Notes: generated from the letters alone by a model not told the origin. A DNA stretch of 64,000 nucleotides from Dendrobium chrysotoxum (GCA_019925795.1 CM034297.1:44848683-44912682), one strand, 5' to 3'; shown: positions 21,871-33,982, counted from the stretch's first letter. Made by a program: numbers and translations.

Positions 21871-23846
21871 TTATATGAGGTTAACTAAATCAAAACCAAA
21901 TCCAAACTCAAATTAATCTCAGTCCAAACTCAAATACACTCAAGTTTAAATCAAACCCAAATCCCTTCAAGTAGTAGTCATCTAGTGGCTACCATTTAGT
22001 TTCTTCTACCCTATCACTAACAATCACCTGAATAATTGTTATTGGTATGAGTAAATCAAAACCAATCAATCTAGTTCAAAGCCAACACCAAATCCAAAAT
22101 CTCAAGCCAAAAGTCAAGGCCAAAAGCTTTATCCCATAACCCATTTTGGTGGGTAATTTTTCAACCACTTAAAAAGCCAAACCAAATGACATTGGATTCA
22201 TGATTTTTAAATTGTATATTGATTAGGCATGTACCTAGGGTCAACCCTTGAAATTTGAGAGCAATCCAAGCTCTCTAACCCCCTAAACTGCATTGAATCC
22301 CAAAGGATACAAAACCATTAAATATTTATTGCCCATGTCACTAGATTATACATCTTATGGAAATTGACCTTGGGACCTTTGCCAAAATCCTTGAACATGT
22401 CTATGAATATGGTTATGACATGTTAAACATAAAATTGAACTTTTGGTGGACCCTGCTTGACCATGGTTGACCGTAGGCTCATTAAACACCAAAATCTCTT
22501 AAGGAAAAATCAAACTTTCCCTTAAACTTCAACATGGCTCATTCAAACCAATTCTTGAATCCTACTCCAATGAATCCAAAGCATCATTTGGGATTCATTG
22601 AACTCAAACCCAAGCCTTGGTTATGCATGGTTGATCAGCTTAACTTAGGTTGACCAAATGACCCCGTTAGGATTAAAACATGCATTTTATGCAAGATGGC
22701 CATCCCATGGCATGTGACCATCTTTATTAAAATCAAAATCTCATTTAGAATGCAATGAACTTAAACCCAATCCTTGAGTCAATCTAGTTGACCAAGTCAA
22801 CTAGGGTTAATCAAACCAACCATACACTTGAATCAAATTTCTTCCCATTGACTAATGCTTGACCAAACCAAATTGAGGCCTTGGGATGGCCCATTGGGTT
22901 CCTAAGAACTTCCCATAGGTGACCCAACCCTTAGGCCCACTTAGGTTAGCCATATGGCTTGTCCCAAGTGCCCAATAGAGGCTTCCCTTGAGCCAATTCT
23001 CAACCTTAATCTAATTAAACCAAACCAACACTTACACTAGGTCTCTCATGACTCAATGCATCTACCCTAACTAGTCCACCCTTAGGTCCACATTGGCTAG
23101 GAGTTAGGCTAATCCAAAGTTACCAAAATCATTTTGGGTTGAGCCAATTTCCAACCTAGGCTTCACTAAACCTAATTGGCTCTTGCATTGGATAGTCCTA
23201 GGTCTTATACACTTCCTATAGTCAGCCTAGCCCTTAGCTGACATGGGTCAAGACCCATGCTAGCCCAAAGAACCCATAGTTGTTTCAACCTGAGGTATGT
23301 TATCCAATTGAACTCATCCAGACCCAATTGAGCTCACCATTGAGTTCAAAAACTTCCCAGGCAACTTTTCCACCTCAGATCAGCCCAAGTGGTGGCCAAC
23401 AATGACCGAAGTAGGTAAAACTGATAGCTTGTGGTCCCCCCATCACATGAACTGAATAAAGCCTCCCTATAGCCTGCGTTTTCCTCCGTTTGGCTCAAGT
23501 AACTTTCCTTAGTTGTCCTCTCCAGCTGGTGGCCTTCTAGATCCTCACTTGAGCCATTCTGACCATCCAAGCTATGGGAGATGGCTTAAATAGGGCACCC
23601 TCACTCAACAACCCCAATTTGCCTCTCTTATTTTAAAAAACTTCTCCAGAGCTAGATGAAGTTCCTCTATGCCTCCCCAGGCCATCCTGTGCTTATTTTC
23701 AATGATTTCAAGTGAACTCTTGCTAGATTCTTTTGTCCGGGCTCAAGTTCATACCTCTAGTGCTCCTCCAACTGTGGTCTTTTGAGAAGAAAGTTCCTTG
23801 GTGTTTGAAAAAGCTGCCTAAACTCAGACGTAGGATTTTGGAGCTC
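21871..23846 (-). repeat. R1 repeat family, left copy, inverted segment C
   Basis: The complement of this stretch matches 60900-62840 (segment C). Anchors are the block around 22930-23000 against 61640-61760, and a TATA-like CCTATTTAAG near 23585-23595 (minus strand) against CCTATTCAAG near 60928. In the left copy it faces the opposite way to the adjoining segments D and A. Contains many short GGTTGACC/TTGACCA words. Frames such as 23346-23570 (minus) show no recognisable domain. Confidence 0.5.
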
Positions 23847-23854
23847 TCTATAAG

Positions 23855-24352
23855 TAGGGGTGTCAATTATTGACATGACCCAAAAACCCTACCTGAACAT
23901 GACCCAAAAAATTTGGGTTAGGGTTAACCCATTTAACAAATGGGTTGGATTTAAGTTTTAATTTTTGACACATTTAAAAAATGGGTCAGGTCTAGATTAA
24001 TCCGATAACCTGGGATTAACCCAGCTGCAAGTGCTAATCGGCCTAATGGCCCTCGCATAGTCATATCCTCCATTCTATCGTGGCACTCCGTAGTCTCGCT
24101 CTCGCCCTAGCCCAGTACCCCTCAAGTCAGACCGCGGAGCTCACCGGTGGTCGTTTCCCCACATCGCATAGTCACACCAGCAGTCTCGCCCTAGCTGCCT
24201 CACATGGTCACATCCAAGTAGCCTAGTCAGGATAGTCGTTAGTCTCGCCCTAGCTCTCACTATCTCGTGTCAAACTATGGAGCCGCACCACCCTTGAAGT
24301 CCCACAGGCACATCGCAAGCTCACCCAAGAGTGCAACACTCGCCCATACTTG
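23855..24352 (+). mobile_element. hAT-type MITE, left piece
   Basis: The terminal repeat TAGGGGTGTCAATT starts at 23855, directly after the 8-bp duplication TCTATAAG (23847-23854). The other end (46065-46078, complement TAAGGGTGTCAATTC) is followed by TCTATAAG again (46079-46086). An 8-bp duplication with A/G-rich short terminal repeats is typical of hAT elements. The piece contains GGGTTAACCC and GATAACC words that mirror the right piece, and from 24060 a C-rich part with three AGTCTCGCCCTAGC units. It is interrupted by Sirevirus A. Confidence 0.7.
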
Positions 24353-24608
24353 AACCATGTTGCAAATCTAGTTTTGATGATGACAAACATATTTCTAGTA
24401 TGTTTTACATGGCTAACCCATTTCAGGTACAAAAGATCAAGAGCAACTCAAGCCAACTCAAGATTAGGTCCAAGTGTGTCCAAATGTAATGTTTTCTTTT
24501 TCTTGAGTTAATTGTAATGTAACTGATCCCCTAGCTAAGTAACCTTGCACACACACACTCAAGGGGAGAGCTTGAGTGAATTACAGTTTCTGTTCAATTT
24601 TTGTTCAG

Positions 24609-25304
24609 ATCGTCCTGTACGATATTCACATCATCCTGGATGATCAAGTAAAAATAGAAACCCTAATTAGGGTGACCAAGTTAAGTGTGTCTGATTAAGT
24701 AGATCGTCCTAGATGATCCTGACATTGTACGGGACGATATGCTCAAATAAAAAATTTTCAGCTGCTAGATCAAGTTAGGCAAGTTTTTATTTTAAGATAT
24801 TTGGTCTGATCTTCCTGGATGATACGTGTATCATCCTGGACGATACTGTACAATCATTCCTAAATTAGTCTGGTAATTAAGGAAAGCAATTAATACTTGA
24901 TTGATACGATCATATCGTTCTAGATGATCGTAGGATCTGTCATGGACGATCATGATCGTCTAGTGTGTTTCAGCTGTACGTCCAGAGCGGTGCTCAGGAT
25001 GATTTTGCCACTATTTGAACTAATCGTACAGGATGATATCTGTATCATTCTGTACGATCAAGTCATTTTTAGGTCATCCAGCACAAGTTTCTCTGGACGA
25101 CCAGAGCGGTCTTCTGGATGAAATTCCTTAATTTACACTAATCATCCCGGACGATCGCAGAATCGTACGAGACGATATGAATAGCTTTTTCTTCTGATCG
25201 TCCAGAAGAGCCAGATCGTCCAGGATGAAATAGCTGATTTTGAACTGATCGTATAGGACAATCTATCGATTGTACAGGACAATCTATCGATCGTCCTGGA
25301 TGAT
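24609..25304 (+). promoter_or_regulatory. Palindrome array in Sirevirus A 5' LTR
   Basis: About 16 units of consensus ATCRTCCTGGAYGAT (perfect form ATCGTCC-N-GGACGAT, 7-bp arms) lie in the U3 just upstream of the TATA box. Examples are ATCGTCCTGTACGAT at 24609 and ATCGTCCTGGATGAT at 25290. Units lie singly or in pairs, 5-80 bp apart. Palindrome clusters are described in maize Sirevirus LTRs; function is unproven. Confidence 0.8.
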
Positions 25305-25347
25305 CTAGGCCGACCAGTTGAGATTTAGGGCAAACTTTGAGCTCTCC

Positions 25348-25355
25348 TATAAAAG
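25348..25355 (+). promoter_or_regulatory. TATA box of Sirevirus A 5' LTR
   Basis: TATAAAAG after CTCC, 43 bp past the last palindrome and about 60 bp before the GA-rich leader. Counterparts are TATAAAAA at 35216 (3' LTR), TATTTAAG in Sirevirus B, and weaker TTTTTAAG in Sirevirus C. Confidence 0.65.
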
Positions 25356-26022
25356 ATATTTTTCTTCGAACAAGAAAAATCTTTTTCCACATTCCTTTCC
25401 AGAGAAACCCTAGAGAGAGAGAGGATCTTGTGAGGGGGAGTTCGTGAGGGGTTCACGAAGGTTGCTCCAAGCAAGGATCAGAGTCGTCTTCTCCGCTCGT
25501 CGTCTTTCATTGTGTTGGTGTTCTTTGTGAGAGGATCGTTCGCAAGAAGATCCGAGGTTCTCTGATTGCTTCAGGAGGAAATGAAAGGAGTTCAAGGTTC
25601 TCTGCCTGCTTTAGGAGGAAGCAAAAGGAGGTTAGGCTCTCTGCCTCACTGTGTCGGTGGAAAGGAGGTTTTTGTACAAGCTTCTCTGCCTTGCTGTGGG
25701 AGCAAAAGGAGAAACACTTTGAGTTAGTGCAATACCCGGAGGGGAGGCTCCGGGGAGTGGATGTAGGTCAAGTTGATCGAACCACTATAAAAATCTGGGG
25801 TGTTCTTTCTAATTACTTTCTGCACTTTATTTTTCTGTGATTATCTGCTTGGGGGAAATTTGTGTTTAATCTTTTCGATTGAGTATTTACTTGTTTCCGT
25901 TGCATATCATAGAAAAGTTTTTTACTGTTGCTCTTGAATTTTTAAATAATCAATTCACCCCCCCTCTTAGTTTGCCTCGGGACTAGTTCATCAAGGCTTA
26001 ACATCCCTATCGAACTTTCAAG

Positions 26023-26034
26023 TGGTATCAGAGC
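26023..26034 (+). other. Primer binding site (tRNA-iMet), Sirevirus A
   Basis: TGGTATCAGAGC, two bases after the LTR end, is complementary to the 3' end of the plant initiator methionine tRNA, as usual for copia elements. Confidence 0.9.
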
Positions 26035-26078
26035 GGGATTCATAAAATCTAGTTTTAAAAAACTTTTGAATTTGATCC

Positions 26079-27898
26079 ATGGCTAACTTTGGTAATCGTA
26101 ATACTGCTGAAGGTTATTCAATTACACGACCGCCATTATTTGATAACATCCCTTTTGATTTTTAGAAAACTCACATGTCCTCTTTTCTTCAATCAATTGA
26201 TTATCGTATGTGGATGCTTGTTAAGGATGGCTACGAGCCACCTTTTAGATTGATTAACAATATTAAAACTGAATTTCCCTTTACTGATTGGACTTTTGAT
26301 GATCGTGATCTAGCACAATTGAATGCCAAATATTTGAACTACTTTTTCTGTGCTTTAAAATCTAAAGATTACAGGCATGTCTCTACTTGTATGACTGGTA
26401 AAGAGATTTGGGATAGATTGTGCATCACTTATGAGGGTATAACTGAAGTCAAACAGTCTAGGTTAAACATTTTGCTTCAAGACTACGAACTTTTTCGCAT
26501 GAAACCTACTGAAACCATTTCTGAAATGTATACGAGATTCACTCTATTTGTCACTTCTTTGCATGCCTTAGGAAGAGAATTTACAAACTACGAAAGAGTG
26601 AACAAAATTCTTAGATGTTTACCTTTTTCATATGATGCTAAGATAATTGTAATCACTGAATCTAAAGATTTGAATACTTACTCTATTAATAGCTTACTTG
26701 GATCACTCATTGCTTACGAGCAAGGGGTGAACCAAAGATAGCTCGATGTAGGTGAAAAGAAGAAGGAGAGACAGTGGCACTGAAGGCCAATGAGAGTGAT
26801 ACTAGTGCTTCCGGGTCTGATAGCGATGATGTTGCCTTGATCACTAGGCAATTCAAAAGCTTTCTAAGGAAGAAACACAAGAACTTTTAGAAGTGAACAA
26901 GGGTATGTCTAACAAAAATTTTAAGGGTTCATCTGATACTGTATGTTTTGAATGTAGGAAGCCTGGACACATTAAGGCTGATTGTCCTACACTTAAAGCT
27001 CACCCAAGCAAGGAGAAGGGTGAGGAGAAATATAAGTTCAGGAAGGACAAGAAGCAGATTCAGAAGGCGTTCTGGGAAGATTCTGCATCCGGCTCTTCTA
27101 AGACTGAAGCTGAAGAGGAGGAAACAAATCTATGTCTGATGGATGATGATCATCCTGGTCAGTCTGACCAGGAAGAGGTATGTGAGCTTACTTACGATTA
27201 ATTATTTAAAATATCTAAAAAAATTCATGCATCGTATAGGAAGCTTAAGAAAACTCATGCTAGCCTAAAACTAGAATTTCTGAACTTACAAAAAGAGCAT
27301 GAAATTTTGATTAAAGATCATTCTACTGTTGATTGCAATCACATATCTTTACTTAAAGAGTTTGATGAATTAAACAAAAAATATTCTAAGCTGACTACTG
27401 TGCATGATTTACTGAAAACCACGCATGTTGATTTAGAAAAAGCTTTCAAAGAATTAGACAATCTGGCATGTGAAGTGGAGAGTAGCAATAGTGCTTTAAA
27501 ATTTGAAATTGTAATTTTAAAGAAAGTAAATGAATTTTTGAAAGTTAAGATTAGTGCTTTTGAGAAACATAAAACACCTCCTACGTTTGCACAGTTTTAT
27601 GCACCTCCACCTTTTGTAGAATCTGATTCAAAATCATCAAAGCATGTTTCATACAAACCTAGGAAGAGGCACTATCACCCACATAGATTAGTTAACCCTT
27701 TTCTTGGTGTTAGATGTTTTTCCTGTGGCATATTAGGACACATTTTCTACACCTGCACTGTTCACCGTAGTACATATTGGGTGTGGAGGCCCAAATTGCC
27801 GGTTTCGCAGCACAGCACACATGCATTGCATTCTTCTTTTCATAAGAAGGAATCCAAACCTGTTTGGTTCCTAAAACTAATGTTTAATGATTTTGTAA
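26079..27898 (+). pseudogene. gag: Sirevirus A gag, broken
   Basis: The ATG at 26079 (MANFGNRN) matches the start in Sireviruses B and C. Order: capsid-like domain (26175-26741, YRMWMLVKDGY and EIWDRLCITYEG motifs), first CCHC knuckle (26944-26985, CFECRKPGHIKADC), a Lys/Glu-rich linker, a long coiled coil (27230-27570, KEFDELNKKY / DLEKAFKELD heptads) and a second CCHC (27715-27756, CFSCGILGHIFYTC). A second knuckle after a coiled coil suits the enlarged Sirevirus gag. Damage: Trp to TAG at 26163, Gln to TAG near 26739, a one-base loss around 26770, and Gln to TAA near 27200. Relative to Sirevirus C, a one-base deletion near 27870 lets gag run past its normal end. Confidence 0.85.
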
Positions 27899-30800
27899 GT
27901 GTGCTCTCACATAAGACCTCATGAGAGCATGTGGTACCTGGACAGTGGTTGTTCTAGAAACATGACTGGAGATGTAATACAGTTCATTTTACTGGAGGCC
28001 AAGGCTGGAGGCAAGGTTACACTTAGAGATAACACCACCAGGAGGGTGGTAGGCACATGTATAATTGGTGATTCAAAGAATTTTATGATTGATAATATTT
28101 AGCTTGTAGATGGACTGAAATACAACCTGCTGAGCATCAGTCAACTCTGTGACAAAGGATACAATATTAAATTCCTACCCACTTACTGCATTTTAAGCTT
28201 AAATGATAAAATTGTTTGTAGGGATAAAGGATAAATAATGTCTACAAGCTGGATGTAAGTAGCATTAAAGCTAAAAATTCAATTTGCTTAAAAATTACTG
28301 CTGATGAGTCTTGGTTGTGGCATAGGAGATTGTGTCATGCCAGTATGAAAACCCTTATGAGATTCACCCAAAAGGACTTAGTTAGAGGTGTTCCCAAGCT
28401 TAAGTTCACTAAGGACCACATGTGTGATGCCTGTCAGTTAGGGAAGCAAGTCCAGTCCTCCTTTCACTCTGTTAAGGACATTAGCACCTCTAGACCTTTA
28501 GAATTCCTTCACATGGATCTCTTCGGACCCATTAGCACTGCCAGCTTAGGGGGAAAAGTCTATGGTTTTATTATTGTAGATGACCACTCGAGGTTCACTT
28601 GGATTAAATTTCTGTCACATAAATCTGTGTCATTTGAGTTTAAGTCCTTCTCCACTTGGATTCAGAGAAAGTTAGGTTGTGAGTTCTTGACTATTCATAG
28701 TGATTATGGTGGAGAGTTTGAAAATGTGAAATTTGGATGTTTCTGTGAGGAGCAAGGGATTAGTCATAATTTTTCAGCTCCTAGGACCCCTCAGCAGAAT
28801 AGGGTAGCTAAAAGGAAGAATAAGACCTTAGTGGAAGGCACTAGAGCCATACTTGCTGAGTATTCACTTCCAAAATACTTTTGGGCTAAAGCGGTGAACA
28901 CTGCTTGTTATGTACTGAATAGGGTAAATGTTAGATCAAATCTGAATAAAATACCTTATGAGATCATTAAGGGTAGAACTCTAAACCTGTCTCACCTCCA
29001 TGTCTTTGGCTGTAAGGTTTTTATTCTGAACATCAGGAAATCATTCTTAGGAAAATTTTACACCAAATCTGATGAAGGAGTGTTCTTAGGCTATTCTAGT
29101 GTGGGGAAATCTTTTAGGGTGTTCAAAAAGAGGACTTTGGTGGTGGAAGAGACAACTCATGTGGTGTTTGATGAATCTGATCCTAAGGTGACTAGAGTTG
29201 AGGAAGAAGAAGAGGTAGAGGAGATTACCCAAGGGGTTGGAAATGTAAATCTGGAGGAAAGGGTAGAACCTCAAACCATACTGCCTAGAGATTGGAGATA
29301 TTCTTCGAGTCCTCCTAAAGAACTAATCTTAGGAGACCCTTCTGAAGGTGTTAGGACTAGGCATCGACTTAGGAAGGAAGTAAACCACTCTGCCTTTATC
29401 TCAATGACTGAACCCACCAACATCAATCAAGCCCTTTCGGATGAGTTCTGTATCTTAGCTATGTAAGAAGAATCAAATCAATTTATAAGGAATGATGTCT
29501 AGGAGTTAGTAGAAAGACCTATAAATCAAAGTATTGTGGGAACGAAGTGGGTCTTTAAGAATAAGATGAATGATTTTGGTGTGGTGGTTAGGAATAAGGC
29601 AAGATTGGTGGCTAAGGGGTATAATCAGATTGAAGGGATTGATTTTGAGGAGACTTTTTCCCCTGTAGCTAGATTGGAAGCTATTAGAGTGCTACTAGCC
29701 TTTACCTGTTATAAGGGATTTAAGCTATTTCAAATGGATGTCAAGAGTGCCTTTTTAAATGGGGTAATAAAAGAGGATGTTTTTGTAGAACAACCCCCTG
29801 GTTTTGGGAGTTCCCAATATCCAAATCATGTTTACAAATTAAAAAAGGCCTTATATGGATTAAAAAAGACACCTAAAGCTTGGTATGAGAGGCTTAACAC
29901 ATTTCTGTTAGAAAGAGAGTTTGTTAAGGGGAGCGTAGACACCACCCTTTTTTTGAGGAGAATAGGGGATGATTTACTCATTTTCCAGATCTATATTGAT
30001 GATATAATCTTTGGATCCTTTGATAAATATTTATGTGATGAGTTTTCTAAAATAATGAGTAAGGAGTTTGAGATGAGTATGATGGGAGAATTGTCCTACT
30101 TTTTGGGGTTTAATATAAGGCAAATGGATGATGGAATCTTTCTCAATCAATCTAAATACACTAAGGACATTTTGAAGAAATATGAAATGGATAAAGCTAA
30201 GCCAATCAACACTCCCATGAGCTCCTCTATTCAGTTAGATAAGGATTCAAGTGGAAAATCTGTTGATCAGAAGAAATATAGAGGAATAATTGGATCACTA
30301 CTTTACCTGACTGCTAGCCGACCTAATATCATATTTAGTGTTTGTCTTTGCGCTAGGTTTCAGGCTGATCCTAAAGAGTCTAACCTGTCTGCTGTTAAGA
30401 GAATTCTCAGATATCTTTTAGGAATCCCAAACCTAGGAATCTGGTACCCTAGGCACAACACCTCTTTTGAGATTATTGGATATTCTGATTCTAACTTTGT
30501 AGGGTGTAGGGTGGATAGAAAAAGTACTTCTGGAACTTATCAATTCATAGGACAGTCTTTAGTCTCCTGGTCCAGTAGAAAATAGAACTCAGTTGCACTT
30601 TCCACTACTGAAGCTAAGTACATTGCCTTAGGGAGTTGTGTGGCCCAAGTTCTTTGCTTGAAGCAATAAGTCTTGGATTTAGGATTACCTGTGGGCATAA
30701 TTTCTATTATGTGTGATAATATTAGGGCCATCTACATTTCTAAGAATCCAATCTAATATTCTAGAACTAAACACATTGATATAAGGCATCACTTCATTAG

Positions 30801-30942
30801 GGATCATGTTATAAAAAGGGACATTGAGCTATATCATGTTGCAACTGAAAATCAGTTGGCTGACATATTTACTAAACCACTAGCCTTTGGCTCATTCAAC
30901 ATTTTGAGGACCAGATTAGGAGTGATTGATATAAATGATTGA
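27899..30942 (+). pseudogene. pol: Sirevirus A pol (protease, integrase, RT, RNase H), broken
   Basis: The pol frame starts directly after a TAA (27896-27898). Protease: WYLDSGCSR with the DSG at 27941-27949. Integrase: HHCC finger (LWHRRLCH ... CDACQLGKQ, 28312-28450), first catalytic Asp at 28516 (HMDLFGP), second at 28702 (HSDYGGEF); the third position, Glu in family members, is Lys (AAA at 28810, VAKRKN). RT (29536-30100) keeps YIDD at 29992-30003. RNase H runs to about 30800 and the end is GVIDIND with TGA at 30940. Stops at 28100, 29464, 29500, 30583, 30667 and 30754 are, with one exception, CAA/CAG to TAA/TAG or TGG to TAG. Confidence 0.9.
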
Positions 30943-32259
30943 TTCTGATGATTACTGATTTCTGATTTTTTTGATTTTCATTCTATTTCTGTTAGTTAGA
31001 TGTATAATTTGATTATTTTCTTTCAGTTGTTTTTTATTTTTCCTTCTGCTGATTTCTGTGTTAGCCTTAGAGTTAGGTTGATTTGAGTATTTATGTTGAT
31101 GTAATTTTCTACCTATTTTTATTTACTGGTTCATCCCTTTTATTTGCTATTTTATGCTTTTCAAAATCCGAGCACTGCTCGCTATTTCTAATAAAATGGA
31201 TTTCTGACTAAGAGTTTTGCCTTGTTTTATTTGGAAGCTTGAAAACAGTGATTGATTCCACTGGATCTGTTAAAGGGAAGAAATATTGATGATTGTTTCT
31301 CTTCCTCTAACTCTTTTACTGGTGTTTTATTTCTTTTGGATAAAAAATCTTCTTCAAAATTAAAATATTAGTTTTTGAAATAGAGATTTATTTTATCTTC
31401 CTACAATAATCTACCTCATATGAATAGTATTTTCAAAGTCTTGAGTCATTATTATGATTTTCTAAACCATGTGATTGCACTTATCATACGATGTATGGTT
31501 TTTGTTTTGTGAATTACTCTTCTTACTGTGGAGAGCGTCTCCTATGTCTGGAAGGTAATTTTACAGCTGAGATCCTTTAACGATTTTGAGAGGGAGAAAG
31601 CTTAAAAAAGATGCACAGTGCACCAAATAAATTGAAAAAGAGGCACAAAATGAGCCCAAAGCTAAAAAGATGCGAAATGTCGCCAAACTCAAAGATACAC
31701 AAAGTGTATCAAAAATCAAAAGATACACAAATCGCCAAACTAATTGAAAAAGAGGCACAAAATGAGCCCAACTAAGCATTCTTCCCTTTCAGATCATTAA
31801 ATGTCTTAGAAAAATCCGTGCGCCACTTAATATGTTCAAAAGCTTGAGTTTGAAAATTCTGATTTCTGATTTATTACTTTTTAACACTATTATATCAGAT
31901 ATTTTTCTTGAACGAGCCTTGAAAGGATCTCTTTTCGAATATAATTTCTTTTCTTCTGAATTGGATTTTTGTCTTGAAAGGGATTTGCATCTATAAGGTG
32001 TCTGAGGTGGGAGTTACGAAAGTCAATTTTCCAACTTTTTCTGGATTTTAGCTCTGTCAATCATCTTCTTACTAGTTTTTGGACTTAAAATCAAGGAAAA
32101 ATTCTGATTTACTGTAGTAGATTGATAAAAAAAAAGTTGTTTTTTTTGTGTTCTCGTGTCGCATTTTATTCACTCTGGTTTTGTTTTCATTTTACTGTTT
32201 GTATTTTTGGGATCCTAATCGTTCATTTCCATCCTCCATCTTTTTTCTGTTTTCTTCAC
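30943..32259 (+). other. Sirevirus A post-pol non-coding zone
   Basis: No ORF of note. It matches 42623-43790 of Sirevirus B and 54752-55980 of Sirevirus C, so it is a conserved part of the element. At 31600-31775 a run of short units appears (GATGCACAGTGCACC, GGCACAAAATGAGCC, GATACACAAAGTGTATC), several of them hairpin-like. Confidence 0.7.
31600..31775 (+). repeat. Short hairpin-like repeat cluster in Sirevirus A
   Basis: About seven units of form AAAGATGCACAAAGTGCxCC separated by AAAAATTGAAAAAG-like linkers. GATACACAAAGTGTATC is a perfect 7-bp-arm hairpin. The same cluster is in B (43185-43350) and C (55420-55605). Confidence 0.6.
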
Positions 32260-32782
32260 ATCATCCTGAACGATCCCCACATCGTCATGGATGATATTCT
32301 TCATCCTGGATGATCCATCAATCATCCTGGACAATCCATTCAAATCGTCCCCACACTGATCATACTACTGAGTACACCAATTATTGGTGATCGTCCTGAA
32401 CGATCCTTACATCATCCTGGACGATATGATCCATATCTTTTTGATTTGATCGAATGACTACAAATGCACCAATTATTGGTCATCATCATGGAAGATCCAC
32501 CACATCGTCCCAGATGATCCACGTGTCAGCAGCTGGACGATTCGAATTCGGCCCGTCCGACACACTTATTACATATCATCCTAGACGATCCACCTAATCA
32601 TCCTGGACGATACTTTTCATCAACGGTCGTCCGGCTTGACTCCTCGGGATGATCGCCTGTGTCTAATAATCCTGGATGATCTCTGATCGTCCTGGACAAT
32701 ACGACCACTTTTTTGACCAATCATCCTGGCCGTCATAAATGCTCATATCATCCTGGACGATCTCACGATCGTAAGGGACGAT
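32260..32782 (+). promoter_or_regulatory. Internal palindrome array upstream of ORF3
   Basis: About 15 units of the LTR palindrome (ATCATCCTGAACGAT at 32260 to ATCGTAAGGGACGAT at 32768) lie inside the element, far from either LTR, 83 bp before the ORF3 ATG. The spacers do not match the LTR spacers, so this is not simply a stray LTR piece. A TATA-like TATTTAAA follows at 32795, as in the LTR promoter. Absent from Sireviruses B and C. Confidence 0.75.
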
Positions 32783-32794
32783 CTGACCGACTTC

Positions 32795-32802
32795 TATTTA
32801 AA
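32795..32802 (+). promoter_or_regulatory. TATA-like box before ORF3
   Basis: TATTTAAA, 13 bp past the last palindrome and 62 bp before the ORF3 ATG. Sirevirus B uses TATTTAAG at the same relative place in its LTRs. No transcript start can be seen. Confidence 0.45.
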
Positions 32803-32864
32803 CAACCAATTTCTTCAATTTTTTCCACACATCTCCTTCCACTCTCCCTCACTTGTGCTTTCTA

Positions 32865-33982
32865 ATGGCTGGCGGGAAGCGTTCTAGGCAAAAGGGTACG
32901 AGCTCCTCGTGGGGGAATGTTGATCCCCGCTTTCCCAATGCAGCCAATCAGGCTGCCTTCAAGCACTATCGTGAGGTGGGGATCACACAGTCAAAAATAG
33001 TAAACCCCTGCACCCTTACCTATCCTATTCTCGATCTTTTTGCACACACCTCCCACACTTTCATCCTTACCCTCGCCTTTCCATTTAGAATTGAACTTCT
33101 TCAAGTCTTCTTCGCAAATCTGTGCATTTTTGCTGACTATTCCACCCTTCGCTCCTATGTGAATCAACGTCCTGTAGAACTCACTACTCAGGACTTTCTT
33201 AACATTCTTCAACTCTCTGTGTCTGGCGACAAAATCCACACTCTTATTACTGACCCTGACTATGATTGGAGTGTCACCAATCACTTTCTTTGAAATACGA
33301 ATGCACCCCACCACGATAATGCTTGCACTTCCCTCCTTGAATGCACGAACCATTCAGCACGTCCTTCATTCCTCCGTCATCCCAAAGGCTGGGGATTGAA
33401 TTCACACACCCCATTACTATCTCTGACCATATATTACATCTTGGCTCACCGAAACTTTAATGCCACTGACCTTCTTATCAGATACATCGAGCACCTCACC
33501 ACTATTACGGATCCGGGTCATAGACGTCATCCCAATCTAGCCTTAGGGCATATCATTGCATAAGTCGTGGAAACCAAATATGACCTACATTATCTAGAAC
33601 CTCAAAATGTCCCTCCCTCCTTCTTCACAAATAATTCATTCCATGTCTTATATAGTACCCGACTACATCTGGAGCCCACCTCGGATGTTGAGTAGGAAGA
33701 GGAAGAAGCTATTCTCGTTCCTGCTGCACCAGATGCACCTGCTCCCCTTCGCATTGCTTCTCCTTTTGACCATCTGGTGCAGCGCTTCGATCAGTGGAGG
33801 CTAGATTCGATTCTTATGTTGCTGCCCAGGAGGAGCAGCACGCTGAGGACCTGTAGCGCTTTACTGACTATGCTGATCAGCAGTAATAGTAGCACGACCA
33901 GGATATTGCCTGGATTGGAGCACACTTCGTCGCCATCCACAGTTACTTTACACCACCACAGCCACCACCTCCTTCTGATTAG
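32865..33982 (+). pseudogene. Sirevirus A ORF3 in env-like position (plant transposon protein-like)
   Basis: A third gene lies between pol and the 3' LTR. The ATG at 32865 (MAGGKRSRQKG, basic start) opens a frame that stays protein-like to about 33810, then continues after a frame change to TAG at 33980-33982, about 370 codons. A central LLQVFFANL ... NQRPVELTTQDFLNIL segment resembles the plant transposon domain Transposase_32 (FYANL ... VRGVxVxFxxxxIN). Next are HPKGWGLNSHTPLLSLTIYY, an acidic stretch, a Gln-rich helix and a proline tail. I see no signal peptide or convincing membrane anchor, so a true envelope role is not supported. Breaks: TGA 33291, TAA 33561, TAG 33693, a GATTC duplication at 33804-33813, and TAG/TAA at 33854 and 33884-33892. 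Confidence 0.6.

Larger units (their letters stand above)
24358..26020 (+). repeat. Sirevirus A 5' LTR
   Basis: 1663 bp, from TGTTGCAAATC to ACTTTCA just before the primer site. U3 contains 16 or so 15-bp near-palindromes (24609-25304). A TATA box lies at 25348. Then comes a GA-rich start region with AGAGAGAGAGAGGATC, and two units of a roughly 40-bp GGTTCTCTGCCTGCTT repeat (25550-25650). It ends in the CAATTCACCCCCCCTCTTAG-like stretch common to plant Sireviruses. Confidence 0.9.

Noticed and set aside
24609..25304. CRISPR-like array of repeated palindromes
   Set aside because: Spacers vary from 5 to 80 bp, units are degenerate, the setting is a plant LTR and no cas genes exist.
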